DNA from: Polynucleobacter brandtiae
GTDB taxonomy: Bacteria; Pseudomonadota; Gammaproteobacteria; Burkholderiales; Burkholderiaceae
Assembly (NCBI RefSeq): GCF_002797575.1
Contig: NZ_PGTX01000003.1
Location: 62,001-126,000 of the forward strand
Direction of reading: 5' to 3'
Length of the DNA stretch: 64,000 nucleotides
Both the position numbers and the translations under genes were made by a program. Shown here in pieces: positions 18,992 through 27,822 of this stretch. The notes below the pieces were generated by a model that did no database searches, had not been told where the DNA came from, and was given only the letters and a program-made list of their open reading frames with translations. The stretch's first letter is position 1. Each line of letters starts with the position of its first letter.

Positions 18992-18997
18992 ATTCTA
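18992..18997 (-). promoter_or_regulatory. candidate -10 box of a leaderless clpS-clpA promoter
   Basis: Minus-strand TAGAAT (5 of 6 to TATAAT) ends 7 bases before the preferred clpS ATG. No -35 is recognisable. If transcription starts here, the two longer clpS start options are excluded. Confidence 0.4.
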
Positions 18998-19130
18998 AAC
19001 ACAGATATGTAAATAGGGGTTTAGGAGAAATGTGGCAAAAAAACCATCAATGAAACCCTGTTTAAAGCATATTGGGGCATTTTTCGATAAAAAAAGGGGG
19101 GTTAACTAACAACTATATTCACTTTACCTC

Positions 19131-19159
19131 TTGACACCTCACCATAAAGGGCAAACAAT
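19131..19159 (+). promoter_or_regulatory. cold-shock gene promoter with long 5' leader
   Basis: TTGACA (19131-19136, consensus -35), a 17-base spacer and AACAAT (19154-19159, 4 of 6 to -10). The predicted start near 19166 leaves a leader of about 100 bases before the ATG at 19270. Long leaders that refold with temperature are typical of cspA-type mRNAs. The rest of the 285-base gap upstream (19003-19130) holds no gene. Confidence 0.6.
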
Positions 19160-19269
19160 CAAGGTATAGGACGTTATTAAGGTTCTATTTAGGCGTGTTG
19201 TAGAGCGAGACTGATTAAAAAGTATTCACCCTCATCACGGTTGTTTTAAGTTTATGTAATGGAGTTCGC

Positions 19270-19473
19270 ATGGCGACCGGAATTGTTAAGTGGTTCAATG
19301 ATGCAAAAGGTTTTGGATTTATTAAGCCTGATGATGGTGAAGAAGAGTTGTTTGCGCATTTCAGCGCAATCACAATGCCTGGGTTTAAAACCCTTAAGGA
19401 AAACCAAAAGGTAACGTTTGATATTACCCAAGGTCCTAAAGGTAAGCAAGCTACTAACATCCAAGGTGCTTGA
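19270..19473 (+). CDS. cold-shock domain protein (CspA family)
   Basis: 67-residue single cold-shock domain protein, an RNA and single-stranded DNA chaperone. RNP1 is GFGFIKPDD and the RNP2 position reads [10 protein letters not shown], where most members have VFVHFSAI. The N-terminus is [20 protein letters not shown] lies about 7 bases upstream of the ATG. The gene is monocistronic: a strong promoter with a long leader lies before it and a terminator follows within 50 bases. Sequence alone does not say whether it is cold-induced or constitutive (CspC/E-like). Confidence 0.95.
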   Translation: MATGIVKWFNDAKGFGFIKPDDGEEELFAHFSAITMPGFKTLKENQKVTFDITQGPKGKQATNIQGA

Positions 19474-19492
19474 TCGTCCCTAGATCATTATG

Positions 19493-19524
19493 AAAAACCC
19501 AGGACTTGTTCCTGGGTTTTTTTT
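19493..19524 (+). terminator. Rho-independent terminator after the cold-shock gene
   Basis: A-run, CCCAGGA (19498-19504), loop CTTGT, TCCTGGG (19510-19516), then eight T. It ends before the next gene's ATG at 19580, so that gene needs its own promoter or read-through. Confidence 0.9.
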
Positions 19525-19579
19525 CGCCTGCAATTTATTCCAACCATCAACAGCTTCAGTACTGACTATCCAACACATC

Positions 19580-20032
19580 ATGCGCACACTTAAAGTCCTA
19601 CTACTACTTTTCTCTTTGGCTACCGCCCTATTTACGGCACCCGTGTTTGCGCAACAAAATATAGGCCTGCAAAGCATCGAACTAAAAGTAGGCATCTACC
19701 GCATACAAGCCGAGCTGGCGGACTCACCCAAGGCACGTGAAATTGGCCTAATGAATCGCACAAGCATGGCAAGTAATTCAGGCATGCTATTTATTTTTGA
19801 ACAAAAAGCAGGGCATTGCTTTTGGATGAACAATACTAAGATCCCACTGTCAATCGCATTTCTTGCAGATGATGGCAAGATCGTCAATATTGAGGAAATG
19901 CAGGCAGATACCACCAATAATCACTGCCCCAAGGTTGCTGTTCGCTATGCCCTGGAAATGAACAAGCAGTGGTTCTCAGATAGAGTACTGGTGCCCGGCA
20001 CGGTCATTCAGGGCCTACCTAAAATCAGGTAG
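19580..20032 (+). CDS. exported DUF192 family protein
   Basis: 150-residue predicted periplasmic protein of unknown function. The start at 19580 gives a clean signal peptide: MRTLKVLLLLF, hydrophobic core, APVFAQQ, with likely cleavage after AFA-like VFA near residue 24. The open frame extends upstream through the preceding terminator, which rules out the longer version. The mature domain shows the DUF192 pattern RxIGLMNRTSMASNSGMLFI, then FWMNNTKIPLSIAFL and a C-terminal ALEMNKQWF. No enzyme activity is established for the family. It ends at a bidirectional terminator and converges with ppnP. Confidence 0.88.
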   Translation: MRTLKVLLLLFSLATALFTAPVFAQQNIGLQSIELKVGIYRIQAELADSPKAREIGLMNRTSMASNSGMLFIFEQKAGHCFWMNNTKIPLSIAFLADDGKIVNIEEMQADTTNNHCPKVAVRYALEMNKQWFSDRVLVPGTVIQGLPKIR

Positions 20033-20064
20033 TTGGGCCTTGCACTGCAATAGCCACAAATAAC

Positions 20065-20090
20065 AAACGCAGACTGAGGTCTGCGTTTTT
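20065..20090. terminator. bidirectional terminator between the DUF192 gene and ppnP
   Basis: AAACGCAGAC (20065-20074), loop TGAG, GTCTGCGTTT (20079-20088), then T-run. It is a perfect 10-base stem; the A-rich 5' arm also gives a short U-tract for the minus strand. Confidence 0.88.
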
Positions 20091-20124
20091 CTTTTGCTAC
20101 TGAACTACTGGTTTATCTCAACAC

Positions 20125-20430
20125 TTAATCAAAGTGGCAAACGTAATGCACAGGTGACTCGGCACGGATAATGAAATAACCACCCTTTTCTACCTCCCAG
20201 CTTTGGCCCGCTTTAAATTCAAGCTCAGGAGCGCCATTGATACTAACAAACGCATTGCCATCGACCACTTCCATGATTTCCTTCACGGTGAGATCAAAGC
20301 GTAAGGTGCTGGGTAAAACTACGCCAACAGACTTACGAGTGCCATCTGCAAGAGTGACTGTGTGGGATACACATTTGCCATCAAAAAATACATTGGCTTT
20401 TTTAACTACTGAAACTTGATCAAATTGCAT
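20125..20430 (-). CDS. ppnP: pyrimidine/purine nucleoside phosphorylase (DUF1255)
   Basis: 101-residue small cupin-fold phosphorylase of the PpnP (YaiE) family, which cleaves several nucleosides with phosphate to base plus ribose-1-phosphate. Family features are KANVFFDGKCVSHTV near the N-terminus, GVVLPSTLRFDL and the conserved end FIIRAESPVHYVCHFD. Length is typical (about 95-105). It lies 52 bases after argG on the same strand and may be read from the argFG transcript. A functional link to arginine synthesis is not evident. Confidence 0.9.
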   Translation of the reverse strand: MQFDQVSVVKKANVFFDGKCVSHTVTLADGTRKSVGVVLPSTLRFDLTVKEIMEVVDGNAFVSINGAPELEFKAGQSWEVEKGGYFIIRAESPVHYVCHFD

Positions 20431-20482
20431 CTTTACACTTTCTTATTAGATGGTTAGCTATCTTGATATGACTCATAAATCA

Positions 20483-21715
20483 TTATTTTTGAGCACGCTT
20501 ACGTCTTGCCGTTTCAGCAATCCTCATGCGTAAAGCATTAAGCTTAATAAATCCACCGGCATCAGCCTGGTTATAAGCCCCGCCATCGTCATCAAAGGTT
20601 GCGATAGTCTGGTCGAACAAGGTATTGGCCGAGTCCCTGGAGATCACTGATATAGAACCCTTGTATAACTTCAAGCGCACCACACCATTCACCATCTGCT
20701 GGGTATGATCAATCAATGTCTGCAATGCAAGGCGCTCTGGCGCCCACCATAAGCCGTTATAAATCAGGCTGGCATAGCGTGGCATTAAATCATCTTTAAG
20801 GTGGGCTACTTCGCGATCTAAGGTAATACTTTCAATACCACGGTGGGCTTTGAGCAATATTGTGCCGCCGGGAGTTTCATAGCAGCCGCGACTCTTCATA
20901 CCAACAAAACGATTTTCCACTAAATCTAAACGACCGATACCATGTATGCCACCAATACGATTGAGCTCAGCTAACAACTCATGTGGCTTAAAGGTCTTGC
21001 CATCAATAGCCACTGGATCACCAGCACGAAATTCAATTTCAATAATTTGTGCCGCATCTGGGGCTTTTTCAGGAGAGGTGGTCCAGCGCCACATAGCCTC
21101 TTCAGCTTCAGCATTAGGATTCTCTAAATGACGGCCTTCATAGCTGATATGCAAAAGATTGGCGTCCATGGAATAAGGTGAGCCGCCTTGCTTATGTTTC
21201 ATCTCAACAGGAATACCGTGCTTTTCAGCATAGGCCATGAGCTTTTCACGGGAAAGTAGATCCCATTCGCGCCAAGGGGCAATAACTTTGATTCCCGGCT
21301 CTAAGGCGTAATAACCCAACTCAAAACGCACCTGATCATTGCCCTTACCTGTGGCGCCATGCGATACAGAATCGGCGCCAGTCTGGCGGGCGATCTCAAT
21401 TTGACGCTTTGCAATTAAAGGACGTGCAATCGAGGTGCCCAACAAATACTCTCCCTCATAAATCGTATTGGCACGAAACATTGGGAACACAAAATCACGC
21501 ACAAACTCTTCACGTAAATCATCAATAAAAATATTTTCTGGCTTGATGCCAAATTGCAAGGCCTTGGCACGCGCTGGCTCAAGCTCTTCACCCTGCCCAA
21601 GATCGGCAGTAAATGTCACGATCTCGCATTGATAAGTATCTTGAAGCCATTTCAAGATCACACTGGTGTCGAGACCACCGGAATACGCTAGAACTACTTT
21701 TTTAATATCAGACAT
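20483..21715 (-). CDS. argG: argininosuccinate synthase
   Basis: 410-residue enzyme joining citrulline and aspartate with ATP, the penultimate step of arginine synthesis. The PP-loop is [12 protein letters not shown] (residues 9-20). Further family motifs are [13 protein letters not shown] (near 120) and [17 protein letters not shown] (near 180). Length fits the short ArgG type. It lies 24 bases downstream of argF on the same strand, so argF-argG form an operon. There is no good Shine-Dalgarno at the ATG. Confidence 0.97.
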   Translation of the reverse strand: MSDIKKVVLAYSGGLDTSVILKWLQDTYQCEIVTFTADLGQGEELEPARAKALQFGIKPENIFIDDLREEFVRDFVFPMFRANTIYEGEYLLGTSIARPLIAKRQIEIARQTGADSVSHGATGKGNDQVRFELGYYALEPGIKVIAPWREWDLLSREKLMAYAEKHGIPVEMKHKQGGSPYSMDANLLHISYEGRHLENPNAEAEEAMWRWTTSPEKAPDAAQIIEIEFRAGDPVAIDGKTFKPHELLAELNRIGGIHGIGRLDLVENRFVGMKSRGCYETPGGTILLKAHRGIESITLDREVAHLKDDLMPRYASLIYNGLWWAPERLALQTLIDHTQQMVNGVVRLKLYKGSISVISRDSANTLFDQTIATFDDDGGAYNQADAGGFIKLNALRMRIAETARRKRAQK

Positions 21716-21739
21716 AATTTCTATTCAATCAAAAATAAA

Positions 21740-22720
21740 TTAATCTAAACGACCGCACAGCAAATACTCCATTAGCGCCTTTTGGACATGAAGGCGATTT
21801 TCGGCTTCCTCCCAAACAATACTCTGCGGCCCGTCAATCACTTCCGCCGAAACTTCTTCGCCTCGATGCGCCGGTAAGCAATGCATAAATAAGGCATCTG
21901 GTTTAGCGAGCCCCATCAGTTGTGTTGAAACCATCCACTCTTTAAAGGCATGCATTCGGGAAGTATTTTCAGCCTCATATCCCATACTGGTCCAAACATC
22001 CGTGGTCACTAAGTCAGCATCCTTGCATGCTTCTTTAGGGCTTGCGCAAACCGTTAAATGATTTAAAGCAGCGCTAGTTAATCTTGAGCTGTCTAACTGA
22101 TATCCCTCTGGAGCAGAGAACCGTATCTGAAAGTCGAGGCACTCAGCCGCCTGTATCCAGGTATACGCCATATTATTGGCATCTCCTACCCAAGCAACTG
22201 TTTTACCTTGAATAGGGCCACGGGCCTCTACAAAAGTAAAGATATCTGCCAACACTTGGCATGGGTGATATTCGTTGGTCAAACCATTAATTACGGGAAC
22301 ACGGGAATTGGCCGCAAAACGCTCAATAATGTCCTGTCCGAAGGTGCGGATCATGATGATGTCGGTCATTCTGGATATCACCTGCGCAGCGTCCTCTACA
22401 GGCTCACCACGACCTAACTGGGTGTCGCGGGTATTAAGATAGACAGCGTGGCCACCAAGCTGGTGTATGCCCGCCTCAAAGGACAGGCGTGTACGGGTGG
22501 AATGCTTTTCAAAGATCATGGCTAGCGTGCGATCATGTAATGGATGCCAAGTCTCGTAACTCTTAAACTTCGTCTTTAACCAAGCAGAGCGCTTGAGTAA
22601 GTAAGCGTATTCTTCGCACGTCAGGTCAGCAAATTGCAAGTAATGCCTCACCTGGCCAGGAACTGGGGGCTTTGCCATAGATGTCATCATTGAGCTTTCT
22701 ACTAGAGGTTTGGCTTGCAT
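21740..22720 (-). CDS. argF: ornithine carbamoyltransferase
   Basis: Makes citrulline from ornithine and carbamoyl phosphate. Carbamoyl-phosphate motif STRTR (in FEKHSTRTRLSFEAG), the ornithine loop HPCQ (NEYHPCQVLADIFTF) and the catalytic-Cys motif HCLP (FMHCLPAHRGEEVS) are all present. The start is uncertain: a TTG at 22735, this ATG (326 residues), or ATGs at 22690, 22687 and 22678 nearer the conserved RHYLQFADLT segment. The AT-rich gap to the divergent DUF3579 gene (22721-22788) holds the likely promoter, with TATATT (22744-22749, minus sense) as a candidate -10. No arginine-repressor box was recognised. Confidence 0.95.
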   Translation of the reverse strand: MQAKPLVESSMMTSMAKPPVPGQVRHYLQFADLTCEEYAYLLKRSAWLKTKFKSYETWHPLHDRTLAMIFEKHSTRTRLSFEAGIHQLGGHAVYLNTRDTQLGRGEPVEDAAQVISRMTDIIMIRTFGQDIIERFAANSRVPVINGLTNEYHPCQVLADIFTFVEARGPIQGKTVAWVGDANNMAYTWIQAAECLDFQIRFSAPEGYQLDSSRLTSAALNHLTVCASPKEACKDADLVTTDVWTSMGYEAENTSRMHAFKEWMVSTQLMGLAKPDALFMHCLPAHRGEEVSAEVIDGPQSIVWEEAENRLHVQKALMEYLLCGRLD

Positions 22721-22788
22721 TTTTTGGAACTTCAAACTGCACTAATATAGTTACTAAAATTAACTTAAGATAATTACAAACTGTTAAG

Positions 22789-23154
22789 CTGAGTATTACT
22801 AATTTACTGCTACGTTCACATCGACGCCTTCATATCCACTCACACTTAAACCACAAAAAGCTTTTTATTCAGGGCATCACTACTGCCGGCAAGCCATTTC
22901 GCCCCAGTGACTGGGCCGAGCGTCTTTGCGGGGTAATGGCTCATTTTCGCCCACCAGGTGACATAGGCGATCCCCGCTTTACCTACTCACCTTATGTCAG
23001 ACCAGTAGTCATTGCGCAGGTGAAATGCGTTGTGATTGACACCAGGCTAAGAGAGCTTGATCCAAGAGCGCTGGACTTTGTCTTGAATTTTGCTAAAGAC
23101 AATCAGCTACCCATCGAAGAAGCGTGTGAGTTTGAACCAAAATTACCAACCTAG
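22789..23154 (+). CDS. DUF3579 domain protein, start codon non-canonical or lost
   Basis: Small protein of unknown function from the betaproteobacterial DUF3579 family. The conserved domain reads LFIQGITTAGKPFRPSDWAE (from 22861), then RLCGVMAHFRPPGDIGDPRF and a C-terminal LDFVLNFAKDNQLPIEEACE. The in-frame stop upstream is at 22771-22773. Between it and the domain there is no ATG, GTG or TTG in frame; only CTG (22789, 22807) or ATT/ATC codons. The first ATG (22936) would delete the first third of the domain. I give CTG 22789 as a provisional start (121 residues). The gene lies divergent to argF. Confidence 0.75.
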   Translation: MSITNLLLRSHRRLHIHSHLNHKKLFIQGITTAGKPFRPSDWAERLCGVMAHFRPPGDIGDPRFTYSPYVRPVVIAQVKCVVIDTRLRELDPRALDFVLNFAKDNQLPIEEACEFEPKLPT

Positions 23155-23163
23155 CCTTAAAAA

Positions 23164-23191
23164 CAAAAACCCGCTCTGATAAGGAGCGGGC
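23164..23191 (-). terminator. rpsT terminator
   Basis: Stem CCCGCTC (23170-23176), loop TGATAAG, GAGCGGG (23184-23190). On the minus strand the hairpin is followed by TTTTTGTTTTT, so it terminates rpsT. On the plus strand it has no U-run and is a poor terminator for the DUF3579 gene. Confidence 0.85.
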
Positions 23192-23234
23192 TTAGACTCA
23201 AATCACTAAAGAGCCTGCCTGAAACTGAACCGCT

Positions 23235-23501
23235 TTACGCAGCCATGGCCTTGATTGCTGCAGACAAACGTGACTTCTGACGTGAGGCTGTATTTTTGTG
23301 AGCAATTCTCTTATCCGCAATCTTGTCGATTGTTGATTGTGTTGCAGCAAATATTTTAGCTGCAGCATCTTTGTCACCAGTTTCAATAGCTTTTCGAACT
23401 GCCTTAATGGAAGTACGAAGCTTTGAACGCAAACTGGAGTTGTGCTCATTCTGTTTTACTGCCTGCCGTGCGCGTTTACGCGCTTGTGCGGTATTGGCCA
23501 T
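23235..23501 (-). CDS. rpsT: 30S ribosomal protein S20
   Basis: 88-residue S20, a helical protein that binds 16S rRNA in the small subunit. It begins [20 protein letters not shown] and has the family stretch [18 protein letters not shown] and the terminal [24 protein letters not shown] lies about 7 bases before the ATG. It is monocistronic: the 154-base gap to the divergent murJ (23502-23655) holds its promoter region and no other gene, and a strong terminator follows. Confidence 0.97.
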   Translation of the reverse strand: MANTAQARKRARQAVKQNEHNSSLRSKLRTSIKAVRKAIETGDKDAAAKIFAATQSTIDKIADKRIAHKNTASRQKSRLSAAIKAMAA

Positions 23502-23655
23502 CTTTAAACCTTGCTCTATAAAAAAATTACAAAATACGATTAACTGGAAATCTGCGTGGATTCGTCAATTTATAAGCTGACTCACCAAAACCCAAGATTT
23601 TACAGTAAAGCATCAAAAAAGCCCAGCCACCTGATAAATAGGTGAAAATCAGCCC

Positions 23656-25209
23656 ATGAACCTGCTTTCCGCTGCCGCTAAAGTCAGCTCTCTCACCATG
23701 CTGTCCCGCATCACTGGGCTACTCAGAGAGACTTTGATCGCGCGCAGCTTTGGGACCTCAGAGTGGACAGATGCCTTTAACGTGGCCTTTAGGCTACCGA
23801 ATCTATTACGCCGCCTCTTTGCTGAAGGGGCATTTTCACAGGCATTTGTGCCAATTTTAGGTGAAATTTCCAGTGAAGGGGGGCTGAAACAGTCCCAAAT
23901 CCTCATTAATGCCGTTGCCACCCTCTTATTTTGGGCCTTATTGCTCACGGTATTCCTAGGGGTTATTGGCGCCCCATTGCTGATTTTAGTGATTGCTACA
24001 GGTTTTGTAGGTGGGCAAGCCTACGAAGCAAGTATTGTGATGACGCGCATTATGTTTCCCTATATCGGCCTCATTTCAATGGTGTCCCTCTCCGCAGGAA
24101 TTCTGAACACCTTTGGGCGCTTTGCCATTCCGGCCTTTACGCCTGTTTTGTTAAATATTGCACTCATCACGAGCGCAATCTTCTTGTCCCCTTATTTAGA
24201 CCAGCCGATTTACGCTCTCAGTATTGGCGTACTTTTAGGAGGAGTGTTGCAGCTAGCCATTCAAATTCCGGCTCTTGCACGAATTGGACTGCTCCCTCGG
24301 ATTGGGCTTGTACCGGGGGCAATTAAGGCGGCAATGACAAATCCAGACGCCAGACGCGTCTTGAAACTGATGGGGCCTGCAGTCTTTGCCGTCTCTGTTG
24401 CTCAAATCTCCTTGCTCATTAATACCAATATTGCTTCACGCCTGCCTGCGGGTAGCGTGTCTTGGCTGTCTTATGCCGACCGTTTAATGGAATTTCCCAC
24501 TGCACTCTTAGGCGTAGCGTTGGGAACCGTGCTACTACCCAGCTTGAGCAAAGCGAATGCCAAGAATGACCTAGTGCATGCTGGTGAATTACTGATCTGG
24601 GGTTTACAACTTACTTTTTTACTCGCGGCACCCTGCGCCATTGCACTCTTCATTTTTGGCGAACCCTTAGCGACCGTTCTGTATCACTATGGAAAATTTA
24701 ATGCCCTGGATGTATTAATGACACAACGGGCATTGGCAGCCTATGGTATTGGGTTAATTGGGCTGATCCTCATTAAGATCTTAGCGCCCGGTTTTTATTC
24801 CAGACAGAATATTCGTACTCCAGTGAAAATTGGCTTATTGGTTTTGGTGGCAACACAATTAGCCAATCTCGTGTTTGTACCTTGGCTGGGGCACGCTGGT
24901 TTAGCCCTATCCATTGGAGTGGGTGCATGCCTTAACGCAGCGCTACTCTGGATAGGACTGCATCGCCTAGGCGCCCTTCCAAATGCAGCCTGGCTAAAGT
25001 ATTTAAGTCAGCTCCTATTCGCCTTAATTCCCTTCACAATAGTGCTGTATTACGGCGCCAGTAGCCATAACTGGATTTCGCTGCAATCTACACCCTGGTT
25101 AAGAATAGGCATTTTGTCTCTATGGCTAGCTGCATCTGCGATCACCTATTTTCTTGCCTTAGGCCTAATAGGAATTCGCTGGCAAAAATTTCTTCGTCTT
25201 ACAAAATAA
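23656..25209 (+). CDS. murJ: lipid II flippase MurJ
   Basis: 517-residue polytopic inner-membrane protein (MVF family) that moves lipid-linked peptidoglycan precursors across the membrane. About 13-14 hydrophobic segments are visible. The N-terminus LLSAAAKVSSLTMLSRITGL, then ARSFGTSEWTDAFNVAFRLP and RRLFAEGAFSQAFVPIL, is diagnostic of MurJ. rpsT lies divergently upstream, a neighbour pair common in proteobacteria. A short hairpin (CACCT/AGGTG, 23628-23644) overlaps the sequence just before the ATG. GAAAAT ends 6 bases before the start. Confidence 0.96.
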   Translation: MNLLSAAAKVSSLTMLSRITGLLRETLIARSFGTSEWTDAFNVAFRLPNLLRRLFAEGAFSQAFVPILGEISSEGGLKQSQILINAVATLLFWALLLTVFLGVIGAPLLILVIATGFVGGQAYEASIVMTRIMFPYIGLISMVSLSAGILNTFGRFAIPAFTPVLLNIALITSAIFLSPYLDQPIYALSIGVLLGGVLQLAIQIPALARIGLLPRIGLVPGAIKAAMTNPDARRVLKLMGPAVFAVSVAQISLLINTNIASRLPAGSVSWLSYADRLMEFPTALLGVALGTVLLPSLSKANAKNDLVHAGELLIWGLQLTFLLAAPCAIALFIFGEPLATVLYHYGKFNALDVLMTQRALAAYGIGLIGLILIKILAPGFYSRQNIRTPVKIGLLVLVATQLANLVFVPWLGHAGLALSIGVGACLNAALLWIGLHRLGALPNAAWLKYLSQLLFALIPFTIVLYYGASSHNWISLQSTPWLRIGILSLWLAASAITYFLALGLIGIRWQKFLRLTK

Positions 25210-25214
25210 CTTTT

Positions 25215-26057
25215 ATGCCCACACAACAACTTGATTATTTCACCTCCCTTGTTGCCGAGGATGAGCACTTTCCCTTGACTGAGGCAGCCATTGCCGTTGC
25301 CCAGCATGCTTATCCTGATCTTGATGTGCAAGGCGTATTAGATCAGCTAGACCAATGGGGCAAAAAACTCAAGACCCGCATTACTGTAGACACACCTCCC
25401 ATGCAGCGTTTACAACTACTGAAGCATTTCTTTTACACCGAGTTAGGTTTTGGCCCTAACCCAAATGATTTCTATGCGCCTGAAAACTCTTATCTCCACC
25501 AGATGATTGAGAGCCGCCGTGGTATCCCTATCTCACTAGCAATCTTGATGATGGAGCTAGGTCAGCAAATAGAATTAAATATTCGTGGGGTCTCTTTTCC
25601 TAATCACTTTATGATGCGCATTTCTTTAAAGCAAGGCGAAATCATCATGGATCCCCTGAATGGGGACTCGCTATCGAAGAATCAATTACAGGAAATGCTA
25701 GATCCCTACCTCGATGCAAAAGGGTATCGAGATGAACTTAGTCTGCCACTCAACATCTTTCTGCGTGCCTCTAGCCCACGAGAAATCCTCTCGCGCTTTT
25801 TACGAAACCTGAAGATGATTTATTCAGAAGACGAGCGCTGGGAGCGCTTACTCGGAATACAAGAGCGTTTGGTAATCTTGCTCCCAGAGTCAATGGAGGA
25901 GGTGCGTGATCGCGGCCTGATCTTTGCCCAATTGGAATACATACGGCCTGCTATTGCTGATCTGCGCCGCTATCTTAGCGAAATGCCGGGTGCTGAGGAT
26001 GTCGCCGATATTCGAGAGCACATCCTCAAGTTAGAAGGGCAAACAAAACTGCACTAG
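25215..26057 (+). CDS. SirB1-family transglutaminase-like / TPR protein
   Basis: 280-residue cytoplasmic protein of the SirB1 family. The N-terminal transglutaminase-like domain includes SYLHQMIESRRGIPISLAIL and a Gly-Val-Ser-Phe-Pro-Asn-His-Phe stretch (GVSFPNHFMMRI). The usual cysteine of transglutaminases is not obvious at the expected position, so activity is doubtful. The C-terminal third is helical and TPR-like (RYLSEMPGAEDVADIREHIL). An open frame continues upstream into murJ, but the ATG at 25215, 5 bases after the murJ stop, is the natural start. Probably co-transcribed with murJ. Function unknown. Confidence 0.83.
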   Translation: MPTQQLDYFTSLVAEDEHFPLTEAAIAVAQHAYPDLDVQGVLDQLDQWGKKLKTRITVDTPPMQRLQLLKHFFYTELGFGPNPNDFYAPENSYLHQMIESRRGIPISLAILMMELGQQIELNIRGVSFPNHFMMRISLKQGEIIMDPLNGDSLSKNQLQEMLDPYLDAKGYRDELSLPLNIFLRASSPREILSRFLRNLKMIYSEDERWERLLGIQERLVILLPESMEEVRDRGLIFAQLEYIRPAIADLRRYLSEMPGAEDVADIREHILKLEGQTKLH

Positions 26058-26073
26058 CGGCTTCTCGGCACTA

Positions 26074-26727
26074 TTAATCTTTAGGCTTGCGCTGAAAGAT
26101 TTTGTACAGGGCGGCAAGTACGATTGGCAAAGCAGCGGCGCCAATACCAATCAACACAATGACATTTAGATTCTGACGAATGATCGGGATGTTTCCAAAG
26201 AAATAGCCTGCTATTACTAAGCTAAATACCCATAACACTGCACCAGTGATGTTAAAGAATTGAAAGCGAGAGAAATTCATTTCTGATACGCCAGCAACAA
26301 ACGGTGCAAAGGTTCTAATAATGGGCAAGAACCGTGCAACGATAATTGTTTTACCGCCATGCTTCTCATAAAAAGAATGTGTTTTACGAAGTGCGGCTTG
26401 ATCAATCCAGCGTGATTTGCTACTAAATATTCTCTTGCCAATCCAGCGTCCAATAAAGTAATTTACTGTGTTGCCAGCGATAGCAGCGATCAACAAACCA
26501 ATGCATAGCGTCCATAAATTAAAATGCTCGGTTGCGCAATAAGCCCCCGCGATAAATAATAAGGAATCGCCGGGTAAGAATGGGGCTATTACTAATCCTG
26601 TTTCCGCAAAGACAATCGCAAACAGCAATCCATAAGCCCAGTAGCCATATTGCTGAATCACCACATCCAAATGACGGTCGATGTGTAGCAGTAAATCGCT
26701 TAATTGCAATAAGGTATCAATCAACAT
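26074..26727 (-). CDS. DedA-family membrane protein
   Basis: 217-residue DedA/SNARE-associated family inner-membrane protein with 4-5 hydrophobic segments. Members are implicated in lipid (undecaprenyl phosphate or phospholipid) transport and in proton-dependent envelope homeostasis. Signature motifs are GLVIAPFLPGDSLLFIAGA near residue 45 and the arginine-containing ARFLPIIRTFAPFVAGVSEM near 125. GNTVNYFIGRWIGKRIF is also typical. AGGAG precedes the ATG. It converges with the SirB1-type gene and diverges from miaA. The exact substrate cannot be read from sequence. Confidence 0.9.
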   Translation of the reverse strand: MLIDTLLQLSDLLLHIDRHLDVVIQQYGYWAYGLLFAIVFAETGLVIAPFLPGDSLLFIAGAYCATEHFNLWTLCIGLLIAAIAGNTVNYFIGRWIGKRIFSSKSRWIDQAALRKTHSFYEKHGGKTIIVARFLPIIRTFAPFVAGVSEMNFSRFQFFNITGAVLWVFSLVIAGYFFGNIPIIRQNLNVIVLIGIGAAALPIVLAALYKIFQRKPKD

Positions 26728-26792
26728 TCACTCCTGTAATTGGATGCAAGAATATTAACAGCCTATTAATACCGCTCTAGCAATTTCGTTCC

Positions 26793-26798
26793 TATAAT
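26793..26798 (+). promoter_or_regulatory. consensus -10 box of a probable leaderless miaA promoter
   Basis: Perfect TATAAT ends 5 bases before the miaA ATG at 26804, and no ribosome-binding site is present. The -35 position (TACCGC, 17 bases upstream) is poor. Confidence 0.5.
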
Positions 26799-26803
26799 GA
26801 CTC

Positions 26804-27820
26804 ATGCAAACTGAACTCCACATTCAGCCTGTGCATTCCACTGACCAACTACCTACTCTTTGTATCGTTGGCCCCACAGGTTCAGGCAAAACCCATCTCG
26901 CTATGTCCTTAGCCGAGCGTGCGCAATCTATAGGCGCCACCATTGAATTGATCAGCATGGATTCTGCTCTGGTATATCGCGGTTTAGATATTGGTAGCGC
27001 AAAACCGACCAGCGCTGAACAAGCAGTAGTCCGGCATCACCTAATAGATATTTTGGAGCCAACCGAATCCTATTCGGCTGCGCGCTTTGCTAATGATGCT
27101 AAACGTCTTTGCGAAGAAATTCGTCAGCGCGGTCATATTCCTGTAATTGTGGGTGGAACGATGTTGTATTGGCGAGCCTGGGCCTATGGACTTTCTTCAC
27201 TACCTCCTGCCAACCCAACTATCCGAGCACGTTTAGATGAGCAAGGCAAAGCAATGGGTTGGCCTGCAATGCATGATGAACTAGCTAAAGTAGATCCTGC
27301 GACTGCTGCACGACTTCAGCCAAATGATTCTCAACGCGTACAACGCGCCTTAGAGGTTTATGAGATCACCGGTCAACCGATGTCTTTTTTGCTGGCAAAT
27401 TCCCCAAGTGAAGATGGCAGAGTAGGTTCAGTAATTCCTAAATGGATTAAATTGGTATCGCTAGAGCCAAATGACCGCTCGCGCCTACATCAGAATCTAG
27501 AAAAACGTTTTGATGAAATGCTCATCGGCGGACTCATTGCAGAAGTGGAAACATTACGTAAAAATCCAGCGCTACACGCTGATCTGCCGGCGATTCGGTC
27601 GGTAGGGTATCGACAAGTTTGGGAGTATTTAGCTGGAGAGGTTGACCATGCGAAAATGCGTAACAAGGCACTTGCAGCGACTAGACAGCTTGGTAAGCGG
27701 CAACTCACCTGGTTACGCGCGATGACTGGAAAAACGACCTTTGACTCCTTCAACCCTATCGAATTGAAGGCAGCCTTAGAGCATTGTCAGAAGATCCTAT
27801 TTAAACAAGAACAACCCTAG
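26804..27820 (+). CDS. miaA: tRNA dimethylallyltransferase
   Basis: 338-residue enzyme adding a dimethylallyl group to A37 of tRNAs that read U-starting codons. The P-loop is GPTGSGKTHLAMSL (near 24-37). Substrate motifs ISMDSALVYRGLDIGSAKP and VGGTMLYWRAW are present, as is the QRALEVYEITGQP stretch. The N-terminal 15 residues before the core are unremarkable. It converges with purM (2 bases between stop codons). Its miaA-type neighbours mutL and hfq are absent here. Regulation may use the -10 box directly at the start codon. Confidence 0.96.
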   Translation: MQTELHIQPVHSTDQLPTLCIVGPTGSGKTHLAMSLAERAQSIGATIELISMDSALVYRGLDIGSAKPTSAEQAVVRHHLIDILEPTESYSAARFANDAKRLCEEIRQRGHIPVIVGGTMLYWRAWAYGLSSLPPANPTIRARLDEQGKAMGWPAMHDELAKVDPATAARLQPNDSQRVQRALEVYEITGQPMSFLLANSPSEDGRVGSVIPKWIKLVSLEPNDRSRLHQNLEKRFDEMLIGGLIAEVETLRKNPALHADLPAIRSVGYRQVWEYLAGEVDHAKMRNKALAATRQLGKRQLTWLRAMTGKTTFDSFNPIELKAALEHCQKILFKQEQP

Positions 27821-27822
27821 AT

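Noticed and set aside
23502..23655. tRNA or small RNA gene between rpsT and murJ
   Set aside because: No cloverleaf and no CCA end; only promoter-like AT-rich sequence and one short hairpin.
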